Assembly (NCBI GenBank): GCA_963664625.1
Contig: OY761541.1
Span: forward strand, 1,612,001 to 1,676,000
DNA from: CBDCFV01 sp963664625
Lineage (GTDB): Bacteria; Chloroflexota; Dehalococcoidia; Lucifugimonadales; UBA3495
Direction: 5' to 3'
Length of the DNA stretch: 64,000 nucleotides
A program made the position numbers and the translations under genes. Each line of letters starts with the position of its first letter. Position 1 is the stretch's first letter. Below the pieces are notes generated by a model. It saw nothing but the letters and a program-made list of their open reading frames with translations, was not told where the DNA came from and did not search any database. This document shows positions 1-7,405 of this stretch, piece by piece.

Positions 1-93
1 ACTTCTACAAAGGCGGCAGCGCACCCCGGCACTCTGGAAGTTGCGGCGGTTCATCTTGGGACTTGCACAGGATAGCGGGCCGGGTTTTAAGCG

Positions 94-903
94 TCAAATT
101 CCCCCTTTGTCATCGTAATCACCGGCAACCACTTTTTCCTCGACGCCATAGCCGGCGGCCTGTTGGCCGTAGCGGCCCTGTTCATCGTTGAATTGACCTT
201 CCGTCGGCATAACGGGGTTGACCAGCGCCATTACCGTGAACACCCATACTAATACGCCAATAGCGGCGAGGGTCAACTCACCTGCCCCGGTCCTCGTGTT
301 GAGCAACGTCACGCCCGGCTGTCTCGACCAGTAATGGTTGATGTTTCCCTGAACGTGCAGCAGCAGCGACAGCATGATAATCAACGTCATTACCAGGAAC
401 ACCACTTGGGTGAAAACGGTGGACCTGCTGATTTCCGGTTCGCTGCCCAGACCGCCTGTAACGAAAACCGAGACCACGCCAAGCAACTGCGCGGACAAGA
501 TAGCCGCCACGGCCCAGCCGGGGCTGAGGGTGTTTTCCACCCCGTTGTCATCCATCAACTGCTTGAACGCCTGGATGTGGGCGTAGACACGGAAGAGGCC
601 GTAAACGGGCACCAGCAGACACAGGGCGTGCCACACCGGAAACACTTCGGCCCGGGTGTGGTCCCGGTATTGGGCCCAAGTCAGATAGAACCAGTAGTAT
701 TGATAAAGGCCTCCCGACAGTATGACCATCAGGAGAACACGCCCAAGGGGGACTCGATAGGGCAGAGTTCGTTGCGAAAGTTGCTGGTCATCCCTGGGCA
801 ACCCGGCTTCCACCGGCCCGGCCAAGGCGTTGCCGCAAACGCCGCAGAAGTTCGAGGAGACGTCAGCCTCTGCTCCGCAGGTAGGACAGTAGCGTGTCTG
901 CAT
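94..903 (-). CDS. Zinc-ribbon membrane protein, DUF4234-like
   Basis: The protein opens with a two-CxxC zinc ribbon (CPTCG...CGVCG, residues about 5-24). Four to five hydrophobic segments follow. The first carries a GLYQYYWFY stretch typical of DUF4234-type membrane proteins, with more helices near residues 95-110, 130-150, 165-185 and 210-230. The tail is polar. The ATG at 903 puts the zinc ribbon at the N-terminus; the frame stays open upstream to 945. No convincing Shine-Dalgarno is visible. It reads toward the left edge, downstream of the VWA gene. Function is unknown; a membrane sensor or scaffold role would be a guess. Confidence 0.7.
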   Translation of the reverse strand: MQTRYCPTCGAEADVSSNFCGVCGNALAGPVEAGLPRDDQQLSQRTLPYRVPLGRVLLMVILSGGLYQYYWFYLTWAQYRDHTRAEVFPVWHALCLLVPVYGLFRVYAHIQAFKQLMDDNGVENTLSPGWAVAAILSAQLLGVVSVFVTGGLGSEPEISRSTVFTQVVFLVMTLIIMLSLLLHVQGNINHYWSRQPGVTLLNTRTGAGELTLAAIGVLVWVFTVMALVNPVMPTEGQFNDEQGRYGQQAAGYGVEEKVVAGDYDDKGGI

Positions 904-992
904 GTGATGTTTCGTTGCCGGGATCACTGGGCCGGTCCAGCGCAACTCCTGGGTGTCAAACCGGCACGGCCATCAATGGCAACATCCCTCCG

Positions 993-2366
993 TCAGCCGC
1001 CCGGCCCTCTGCCCCATAACGGGTGTCTGAAGGTTGGGGCGGTGGCTGGACCGGCTTCCTTGGACTCCGCCTGGGCCGCCGCCGGTTCCGGTTGAGGTTC
1101 GGTTGGGGGCGAGTAACGGCTCCCCAGCGCCTGCCCCCGGCGGGTTTCCCGCCTTCGCGGGAAAGACGGGAAGGGGGTTCGCCTGTCGCTCAGGTTGTTC
1201 AAGTGACGGGCCAACTCCTCCAGGCTGTTGAGGTTGTGGACGGGCAGGAAATCGTCAATGTACGGCATGGCGGCCTGCATTCCCCGGGTAAGCGGCTCGT
1301 AACCGGGTGAGCCCAGCAACGGATTCAGCCAGATGAGCCGGTGACAACTGCGCTGCAAGCGGGATATTTCTTGGGCCAGAAGCTCCGGGTCGCCCCGGTC
1401 CCATCCGTCGGAAATGACCAGCGCCACCGCTCCGCTCTCCAGCACCCGCCGCAGCCACTGGTAGTTGAACGTCTTGATCGCTTCTCCGATTCGCGTGCCG
1501 CCGGCCCAGTCCGGCACCGCCCTGGCCACGTCGGTCACCGCTTGGTCGATGCTGCGATGGTTGAGATACCGGGTGATGCGCGTCAACCTGGTGGCAAACA
1601 GGAATGCCTCCACCCGGTCCTGGCCCCGGGCCACGGAATGGATGAAGTGCAGCAACATACGGGTGTAACGTTCCATGGAGCCGCTCACGTCGCAAAGCAA
1701 CACCAGCGAACGCGGCTTGTCCTTTTGCTCGCGGCGGGCCGTTTCCAGGATTTCCCCGCCGTACTTCAGGTTCAAGCGCAGCGTCCGGCGCAGGTCCAGC
1801 CAATCGCCGTTCCCCGGGGCCATCCTCCTCGTCCGCCTGCGCCCCAAGTCCCAGGACAACTCCGTCATCATCTGCTTTGCTTCGGCTATCTCCACCGGGC
1901 TGAAGCTGGAGAAGTCCTTTTGCCGCAAGACCTCCCTGGCGCTGTAGGTTCGGGTAAGGTCGACCCTGTCTCCCGGGGGACCGTCGTCTTCCCCGGTCTC
2001 TGGACCCGTTTCATCGCCGTTGCCGCTCCGAGGAGGGGTGACCTGCGGGTTCCGGTACCGTCTTCGTTCTCCCATGGAACGTAGGTCATGGGTAGTCTGG
2101 TGGAGGGCAGGACGCCTCCAGAACGCTTGGAAGGCTTCGTCGAAGATGGGCAGGTCTTGCTTGCGGTGGACCAGGATGGTGCGGGCAACCATCCGAAAGT
2201 CCTGCTTCCGGCCTATCGGGGCGTACTCCAACGCACGCACCAAGTCCAGCACGTTGCTCGACCCCACATCCAACCCCACCTTGCGGAGCACCTCGGCGAA
2301 CATCAGCAAGTTGCTGAGGATGTGCCCGTCGGCGTCGCCCGATGTTGCCTCAAACGGCGTGGTCAT
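993..2366 (-). CDS. VWA domain protein, CoxE-like
   Basis: About 457 aa. The N-terminal half resembles CoxE/YehP-type partners of MoxR ATPases. The C-terminal VWA domain has a MIDAS: DVSGS at about residues 226-230, a later GGTRIG threonine, and an ISDGWDRGD loop. Such proteins bind metal and work with MoxR ATPases as a chaperone pair that inserts cofactors or remodels targets. The start at 2366 overlaps the HepT-like stop by 4 nt (ATGA), so translation is probably coupled. The last 50 or so residues are low complexity and begin at a hairpin repeat (1145-1164) read in frame as FPRRRE, so the original C-terminus was probably near residue 400. Confidence 0.85.
   Translation of the reverse strand: MTTPFEATSGDADGHILSNLLMFAEVLRKVGLDVGSSNVLDLVRALEYAPIGRKQDFRMVARTILVHRKQDLPIFDEAFQAFWRRPALHQTTHDLRSMGERRRYRNPQVTPPRSGNGDETGPETGEDDGPPGDRVDLTRTYSAREVLRQKDFSSFSPVEIAEAKQMMTELSWDLGRRRTRRMAPGNGDWLDLRRTLRLNLKYGGEILETARREQKDKPRSLVLLCDVSGSMERYTRMLLHFIHSVARGQDRVEAFLFATRLTRITRYLNHRSIDQAVTDVARAVPDWAGGTRIGEAIKTFNYQWLRRVLESGAVALVISDGWDRGDPELLAQEISRLQRSCHRLIWLNPLLGSPGYEPLTRGMQAAMPYIDDFLPVHNLNSLEELARHLNNLSDRRTPFPSFPRRRETRRGQALGSRYSPPTEPQPEPAAAQAESKEAGPATAPTFRHPLWGRGPGG
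1145..1164. repeat. REP-like hairpin inside the VWA gene
   Basis: The palindrome TTTCCCGC-CTTC-GCGGGAAA belongs to the dispersed hairpin family also seen at 7047, 48780, 52286, 54857, 60923, 60962 and 62189. Here it lies inside the 3' part of the VWA reading frame. Confidence 0.8.
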
Positions 2367-2704
2367 GGAGTATGTTCCTGATCTGACATCAAGGAGAGGA
2401 TTTCGCCCTTCAGCACCGGGAGGTGGTCGGTGATGATGTCCCAGACCGTATCCAAGTTTATGTGTAGAAATCTGTGAACCAGCCTTATCCGAAACCCGTG
2501 GAGTTGTTGCCAGTCCGTATTTGGACATGCGGCTTTCGCTGAATCGGAGAGACGGAGAGCCGATTCGCATAATATATGTAGGCTTCGGAGAACGGCATCC
2601 TGGACAAGAATGGATCCGGTGAATGTCTCCCGTCCGCCGGCCACATACGACTCTATCCGGTTAATGCGCTCCAGAATGTACGCCAAGTAAAATCCATCTC
2701 TCAT
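2363..2704 (-). CDS. HepT-like HEPN protein (DUF86), altered motif
   Basis: 113 aa with the HepT/DUF86 helical fold pattern. The family signature is R-x4-H-x-Y; here it reads R72-IRLV-H77-R-F79, so the tyrosine is phenylalanine. In characterised MntA/HepT pairs the HEPN protein is an RNase toxin silenced by AMPylation of that tyrosine. The Arg and His needed for RNase activity are kept. The start overlaps the MNT stop by 1 nt (TAATG) and its own stop overlaps the VWA start by 4 nt. Family membership is clear; toxicity is not, because the modification site is lost. Confidence 0.85.
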   Translation of the reverse strand: MRDGFYLAYILERINRIESYVAGGRETFTGSILVQDAVLRSLHILCESALRLSDSAKAACPNTDWQQLHGFRIRLVHRFLHINLDTVWDIITDHLPVLKGEILSLMSDQEHTP

Positions 2705-3000
2705 TACAGCGGTACAGCTTCCTCCAAGATATAGTCCCGGAGAAGTGGATGCAGTCCCCCGGTGGTTGTGACAAAGACTTCTTTACCTAACAAGTCTGCA
2801 AGGTCTGCCATAAGTCCACCCGGAAACCATGGAGTAAGCTTTTTGAGCGGGTCTATATCTACCAGGAAGTCTATATCGTCCTTGGGAACATTTGGGTCCC
2901 CGGTGAACGATTCAAACACACGAACGTTCTTCGTGCCGTGCTTGGCTGCGATACGGATGATTTCCTCCCGGTGTTTTTCCAGAAGCGGGTCCAGTTTCAT
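2704..3000 (-). CDS. MntA-like minimal nucleotidyltransferase, altered motif
   Basis: 98 aa. MNT proteins carry GS-x10-D-x-D, where the aspartates bind Mg and the Gly-Ser holds the triphosphate. Here the motif reads E30-S31-x10-D42-I-D44, so the invariant glycine is glutamate while both aspartates remain. In family pairs this protein AMPylates the HEPN toxin. It starts 18 nt after the MoxR stop behind GGGAGA and ends on the HepT start. It may be a poor or altered enzyme; fold assignment is confident and activity is uncertain. Confidence 0.85.
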   Translation of the reverse strand: MKLDPLLEKHREEIIRIAAKHGTKNVRVFESFTGDPNVPKDDIDFLVDIDPLKKLTPWFPGGLMADLADLLGKEVFVTTTGGLHPLLRDYILEEAVPL

Positions 3001-3018
3001 GGCATTTTCTCCCTGTCT

Positions 3019-3939
3019 TTACCCCCCGCCCCGTCTGCCTCGGCGGGGCCCTCGGTTCTTCGAGCGCTCCAGCATGGCCCTTACCGGCTCCCCGCGCACC
3101 AACTCGATATCATCCTGGTACTTAAGGACTATGCCAATGGTGTCGTCTATTACCTGGGGGTCCAACTCCGATTGGTTCAAGGCCAGGAGCGCCGCCGTCC
3201 AGTCCAACGTCTCGGATACCCCGGGTATCTTGTACAGTTCGGTCTCGCGCAATTCTTGGATGAACCCCGTTACTTGCTGGGCCAAACGTCTCGGCGCTTC
3301 AGGTATCCGTGCGGTGACGATTTGCAGTTCCTTCTGAAAGTCCGGGTAATCTATCCAGTAATACAGGCAGCGCCGTTTCAGCGCATCGTGAATCTCCCTG
3401 GTGCGGTTGGAGGTTATGATCACCACCGGCGGATGGACCGCCCGGTAGGTGCCCAACTCGGGGATTGTTATCTGGAAGTTAGCGAGCAGCTCCAGCAAGA
3501 ATCCTTCGAACTGCTCATCCGCCCGGTCCAGTTCGTCAATCAGGAGCACCGGCGCCCGGTCCAGGGTTTCCTCGATGGCTTGAAGCAAGGGCCGCTTGAT
3601 CAGGAACCGCTCGCTGAACAAGTCGGCGGCCGCGGCCTCGCGGTCCACGTCGCCGCCAAGCTCCATCAACCGCATTTCCAGTATCTGCCGCGTGTGGTTC
3701 CACTCGTACACCGCATGGTTTACGTCCAAGCCTTCATAGCACTGGAGATGTATCAACCGGGTGTCCAGCGCAGAGGCCAGCACCCTGGCGATTTCCGTCT
3801 TGCCCACGCCGGCCTCGCCTTCCAGGAACAGGGGGCGTTGCAGAGTCAAAGCCAGAAAGACCGGTATGGCCAAGCCCCGGTCGCTTATGTAATTCTGCTT
3901 GCGGAGGAGGTCCTGCACCTCGTCTATGGAACCGGGCAT
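3019..3939 (-). CDS. MoxR-family AAA+ ATPase
   Basis: About 306 aa from the ATG at 3939, in line with MoxR proteins. Walker A is GEAGVGKT (residues about 41-48), Walker B is VLLIDELDRAD (about 131), and an ITSNRTREI sensor-1 segment follows near residue 175. MoxR ATPases partner VWA proteins in protein maturation. It is the first gene of a minus-strand operon MoxR - MntA-like - HepT-like - VWA. An in-frame ATG at 3987 is possible, and a TACAAT -10-like box lies 11 nt before it, so the longer start cannot be excluded. Confidence 0.92.
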   Translation of the reverse strand: MPGSIDEVQDLLRKQNYISDRGLAIPVFLALTLQRPLFLEGEAGVGKTEIARVLASALDTRLIHLQCYEGLDVNHAVYEWNHTRQILEMRLMELGGDVDREAAAADLFSERFLIKRPLLQAIEETLDRAPVLLIDELDRADEQFEGFLLELLANFQITIPELGTYRAVHPPVVIITSNRTREIHDALKRRCLYYWIDYPDFQKELQIVTARIPEAPRRLAQQVTGFIQELRETELYKIPGVSETLDWTAALLALNQSELDPQVIDDTIGIVLKYQDDIELVRGEPVRAMLERSKNRGPRRGRRGGG

Positions 3940-4067
3940 TACGGCGGCAGTCGTCAATGAAACACTCCAGGATTGAGGGTGGCGCATGGCCCGCAGCTAT
4001 TGTAGCCCATCGGCAAGGAGCTACACCACCGGAGCGGATTACGTGGACTGCGCCGGGCCGAGACCCA

Positions 4068-4715
4068 TCAGTCGCGTCGAGGAACAAAGAAGGACTGGAA
4101 ATACTTTCGCACCAAGCAACGCAGCCGCGTCCAATGATCGTCCAACGACTCCAGCTCGGATGCGTTCAAATCGCTGTAACGCTTCCCAAACTTGGGGATG
4201 GTCCAGAGCGAGAAGGCCCAGAACCCATGTGCATCTAAGTCCTCGACCGTTGACTCCGCTATGACTCCCGTTGCGCCTCGCAACTCCCAGGATGCCAATA
4301 CCCGCCCTCTATCGGCTATAGCCAGGGCTTCAACCCAAGAAGCCTCCCGGTCGGCATCCCGGTAGGGTTGCATCAATTCCAAGAGCCGCTTGGCTCGCTC
4401 ATTGTCGTCTGCGTCGGCGCCCGCGAACCTGTGGGTGTACAGGCTTTCCCATCCTTCACCCAGAACGGGGATGACCAAGCCGCCGTCGGAAGCTATAGCC
4501 AGCATCGAACCGCTGCGGGACCACTGCGCCGCCTTGTCGCGGGCCACGGCAAGGTGAGTGTCACCTTCCTCGTCCGGTACGTCGTGCAGTTCCAATTGTT
4601 GCGGGCTAACCGCAACTAGACCAGTCTCCTCCACAAGCCAAGCCAACATGCGCTGTTTCGCCGGGTTGCCAGTTGCCAGGAGGATGGGCGTCTGGTTGAT
4701 GCGATGACCGGGCAC
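4068..4715 (-). CDS. Ham1/RdgB-like non-canonical NTP pyrophosphatase
   Basis: 215 aa, a usual size for the family. It shows the N-terminal ILLATGNPAKQ signature, in which the Asn-x-x-Lys segment binds the nucleotide triphosphate, and a SDGGLVIP strand matching the family's SDSGL motif (Ser to Gly). A WVEALAIAD segment comes near residue 125. The family hydrolyses dITP, dXTP and related damaged nucleotides to monophosphates. The start is GTG at 4715, 8 nt after GAGGG. It lies 18 nt downstream of the broken cyclase. Confidence 0.75.
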   Translation of the reverse strand: MPGHRINQTPILLATGNPAKQRMLAWLVEETGLVAVSPQQLELHDVPDEEGDTHLAVARDKAAQWSRSGSMLAIASDGGLVIPVLGEGWESLYTHRFAGADADDNERAKRLLELMQPYRDADREASWVEALAIADRGRVLASWELRGATGVIAESTVEDLDAHGFWAFSLWTIPKFGKRYSDLNASELESLDDHWTRLRCLVRKYFQSFFVPRRD

Positions 4716-4733
4716 TGGTAAGCCCTCAGGAGA

Positions 4734-5206
4734 TCAGATAAGACGCACTACGGCACGCGCCGCGCCACCGTCGTCGCGGCCTTTGACCTTGATGGGCAGG
4801 GCCCAAAGCTCGAAGGAATGTCCCACCAGTTGGTCCAGGTTGATCAGGTTCTCGATGATGGGTATGCACTGGCCCAGCAGCAATCGGTGTACGGGGAAAT
4901 CGCTCATCGTCGACTGGGGCGTGGGGGGATGCTTGTCGATAGGAAAGTCCACCGCCACGGCGTTCACTCCATGCCGGGCCAGGTAGTCGGCCCCATGCAC
5001 CTCTCCAAGGGCATGTTTTCCAGGGTTGCACCGTCGGAGTCGAAGTGATACGGAGCGTCAACGTGGGTGCCCAAGGTCAGCTTGGTGTTGGATCGGGTGT
5101 GAGTTTCGTGGGTCTGAAGGGGCTCCGTCGTAACGCCTATAAGACCGGGCACCACCGTACTCCGGTCGCTTCCAAGCGTAATGGTCAGGTCTATGAGTTT
5201 GGGCAT
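4734..5206 (-). pseudogene. Kynurenine-formamidase-like cyclase, internally deleted
   Basis: The N-terminal part, from the ATG at 5206 (AGGAGAG upstream), gives MPKLIDLT and the metal motif THVDAPYHF of the cyclase (PF04199) superfamily. The C-terminal part appears in another frame as ADYLARHGVNAVAVDFPID, the usual second half. The two frames meet at about 4990-5000. Compared with the family, roughly 70 central residues are missing and the frame shifts there, so translation from 5206 stops at 4964. I read this as one gene broken by an internal deletion. Confidence 0.75.
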
Positions 5207-5448
5207 GGATACTCTCCTGAACGCGAACACTGGTCAGCGGCGCTTCTCTGCAATATCTTTTCCAAGAAAGGGGCAAGCAACTTGGCAACCCCCGCCAATT
5301 CGAAGCCCACTACGTCAAACCCATCCTCGTTCCCAAAGTCAACAACAAGACCCCTATGCTTTGTGGCGCTGGACGACGTTACAATGTCCTCACCGGTCCA
5401 AACCGTGAGAATATCGGACTCATCGTCATACTTAACTATCAGGGGCAT
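5191..5448 (-). CDS. DUF2283 family small protein
   Basis: 85 aa from the ATG at 5448. The first 60 residues match the DUF2283 pattern: a YDDESDILTV strand, a second strand around RGLVVDFG, and an EL-x-GVAKLL helix. DUF2283 proteins often pair with DUF4258 proteins in small modules of unknown or toxin-antitoxin-like role. Only a 40-codon remnant overlaps its start. The 3' end overlaps the cyclase start by 16 nt. Confidence 0.7.
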   Translation of the reverse strand: MPLIVKYDDESDILTVWTGEDIVTSSSATKHRGLVVDFGNEDGFDVVGFELAGVAKLLAPFLEKILQRSAADQCSRSGEYPCPNS

Positions 5449-5554
5449 CCCGCACCTCGTCGAACAGCTCTCGGAGTCCTTCTCTGTGCCTATGATAATC
5501 CCTCGTCGCGCCGCTGTCGTTGGCAACAACCAAATCAAGCCGACATGAAGAGCA
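5432..5554 (-). pseudogene. Possible remnant of a gene upstream of DUF2283
   Basis: A 40-codon stretch with no ATG or early GTG start, bounded upstream by a stop. It ends with GLRELFDEVRDAPDS and its stop lies 15 nt inside the DUF2283 gene. A frame that reads through a partner's start in this way is typical of two-gene modules, so it may be the 3' end of a lost partner. The evidence is weak. Confidence 0.25.
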
Positions 5555-5581
5555 TTATTTCTGTGATGGCGGGGCCGCCAG

Positions 5582-7015
5582 TCAATCAGCCGCGCTCGCC
5601 GCCCGGACGGGTGCAGACCGGGCCTCCGGCGGCAATGACAACTCCCAGTCCGGGATCAGCACCCGCGACGTGGACTCCAGAAGCATGATCACCACCACGC
5701 CTCCAAAGCTGAACACTATCGACAAGGCAAGCATCATTTCATAGGAGCCGGTGAGGTAGATTAACAACCCCCCGATCACGGTGGTGACGGCGTGTCCCAT
5801 CAATGCGCCGGTCATTTGCCAGCCGTAGCACGATCCCATAGGCCCGTTGCCGAAATATTGCCGGTTTATCACCAAGTAACCAGTCCATTCTCCGCCGAAC
5901 CCCAAGCCGAAAAGGGCGGCGAACAGGTAAAACGCCCAAAGGTCCTGGGCCCAGAACAGGATGAACACCGTCGCTCCCTGCACAAACAGGCAGGTGGCCA
6001 TTATCTTCCTGGTGCCGTAATACTCGGCCAGCATCGGGGTGGTCAAGCGGCTGACGATGCTCACGAGGGAGACAATGGTGAGGATCACCGCCGCCGATGT
6101 CAGGGTCATGCCCTGTTCCACCGCAAAGGGGATGGAGTAAACCAGCACCAGCCCGTGTCCGGCGCAGCCCAAGCCGTGGATTGTCGGCAGGTTCCAGAAT
6201 GCCCTGGTGCGCCTTATGTGCTGGTTGAAGACCTTGGTCCGCACTCTCTCCAGGTCCAGGTTACGGGGAGCCGGCGGGGGATCGGCGCTCGTGGCGCCAT
6301 AGGGTTTCAAGCCGATGTCCGACGGATGGTTCCTTAGCAGGGTGGTCAAAATCATGATGATGCACCCGCCGAATATGCCGATGCTCCAGAACGTCGCCTG
6401 CCAGCCTGCCTCCTCCAGCAGAAAGCCCATGAAGGGCGCGAGGATCGCCGTTCCAATGCCGCCCGCCGCCCAGAGGATGCCGGTCCCCATCCCCAAGCGC
6501 CGCCGGAACCACCCGCTTATGGACGCCATCAACGGCACCATCGAGATGCTCTGGGTGACGGCCAACATGCACCCGTACACGATGAAGAACTGCCACAGGT
6601 TGGAAACGAACCCCAGCAGCACCATGCTTGCGCCGTAAAGGATGCCGCCAGCAAGCATCATGCGCCGGGCGCCATAGCGGTCTCCCAAGGCGCCGCTAAT
6701 CGGGGCGAACAAGGCACCCACCAGGTAGTAGGTTGCAATGCCCGCGCCGATGGTGCCGATACTCCAGCCGAAGTCTCCACCGGGGTCGGTCAACGGTGGC
6801 AACAGGATTCCGGCAGCCATGCTTATGGAAGTGGCGAGGACCTGGACAACGGCCAGGATTGCGACCACTATCCAGCAGTAATGAAGGCCCCAAGGCAGAC
6901 GCATTGCGCCCAACCGCAACGTGTCTTCCCGCAGTCTCCGGTTGACTTCGGGAACGATTGCCAAGGCTATGAGGAGTATGCCGGAGGCGAATACCGCCAC
7001 CCCGGTGAAGGTCAT
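5582..7015 (-). CDS. MFS transporter, OFA/monocarboxylate-like
   Basis: 477 aa with about 12 transmembrane helices and a long central cytosolic loop (residues about 235-275) containing a DPPPAPRNL segment. The loop-2 motif is GALGDRYGARRMM. A paralogue lies at 12840-14186 and shares the NRQYxGxGP segment and the RVLIPxWExSLPxEAR tail, which marks a lineage-specific subfamily. OFA-type carriers move small organic anions; the substrate here is unknown. An ATG at 6904 would remove an extra N-terminal hydrophobic segment and may be the true start. Confidence 0.85.
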   Translation of the reverse strand: MTFTGVAVFASGILLIALAIVPEVNRRLREDTLRLGAMRLPWGLHYCWIVVAILAVVQVLATSISMAAGILLPPLTDPGGDFGWSIGTIGAGIATYYLVGALFAPISGALGDRYGARRMMLAGGILYGASMVLLGFVSNLWQFFIVYGCMLAVTQSISMVPLMASISGWFRRRLGMGTGILWAAGGIGTAILAPFMGFLLEEAGWQATFWSIGIFGGCIIMILTTLLRNHPSDIGLKPYGATSADPPPAPRNLDLERVRTKVFNQHIRRTRAFWNLPTIHGLGCAGHGLVLVYSIPFAVEQGMTLTSAAVILTIVSLVSIVSRLTTPMLAEYYGTRKIMATCLFVQGATVFILFWAQDLWAFYLFAALFGLGFGGEWTGYLVINRQYFGNGPMGSCYGWQMTGALMGHAVTTVIGGLLIYLTGSYEMMLALSIVFSFGGVVVIMLLESTSRVLIPDWELSLPPEARSAPVRAASAAD

Positions 7016-7046
7016 GGTCGCGCTTCTTTACCTGCCCCCCGGCGTG

Positions 7047-7066
7047 GTTCCCGCCTTCGCGGGAAC
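7047..7066. repeat. REP-like hairpin
   Basis: Perfect palindrome GTTCCCGC-CTTC-GCGGGAAC, just upstream of the MFS start and downstream of the small membrane protein. A hairpin here could act as a terminator between the two genes, though no U-run follows. Confidence 0.75.
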
Positions 7067-7115
7067 GACGACAGTAGGAGGCGGGGTTTCGAGCCGGGGG
7101 CGGGCCAGGCGTCAG

Positions 7116-7397
7116 CTAGTGAAACGGGCATGCCTTGAGAAAGGACTTCCCCCACCAGGAGGAGTCCGATTCAAAGTTGCCATTGGAAGCCGCGAAGGCC
7201 TCCCTTATTCCCAAGGGTTCCTCTCCGTCTGAGGAACCCTTGGCTTCGAAAGACACCCCGCCGGGGACGCCGAAGCTGAGCGCCCGGTTCCTTTCTTCAA
7301 GGTCTGCGGACGCCGCCCACGCTCCGAAAAATACAATCAGAGCGAGGGTGACGATAACCACGACAAAGAAAGATATGGGAAGAGGTACACTCTTCAC
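7116..7397 (-). CDS. Small single-pass membrane protein after a sulfite oxidase homologue
   Basis: About 93 aa from the GTG at 7397, 9 nt after the sulfite oxidase stop. One strong hydrophobic helix (LPISFFVVVIVTLALIVFF) lies at residues 4-25, followed by a polar, probably extracytoplasmic domain ending in CPFH. There is no heme-binding CxxCH. Context suggests a membrane anchor or accessory for the upstream molybdoenzyme, but there is no homology support and the start is uncertain. Confidence 0.5.
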   Translation of the reverse strand: MKSVPLPISFFVVVIVTLALIVFFGAWAASADLEERNRALSFGVPGGVSFEAKGSSDGEEPLGIREAFAASNGNFESDSSWWGKSFLKACPFH

Positions 7398-7405
7398 TTC
7401 GACAC

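Noticed and set aside
2363..3000. Standard active MntA/HepT toxin-antitoxin system
   Set aside because: The tyrosine of R-x4-H-x-Y and the glycine of GS-x10-D-x-D are both changed, and the genes are coupled to MoxR and VWA.
2938..3960. Long plus-strand ORF over the MoxR gene
   Set aside because: Antisense to a gene with clear Walker motifs; composition follows the opposite strand's codons.
7047..7066. Rho-independent terminator after the small membrane protein
   Set aside because: The hairpin has no following T-run on the minus strand and belongs to the dispersed repeat family.
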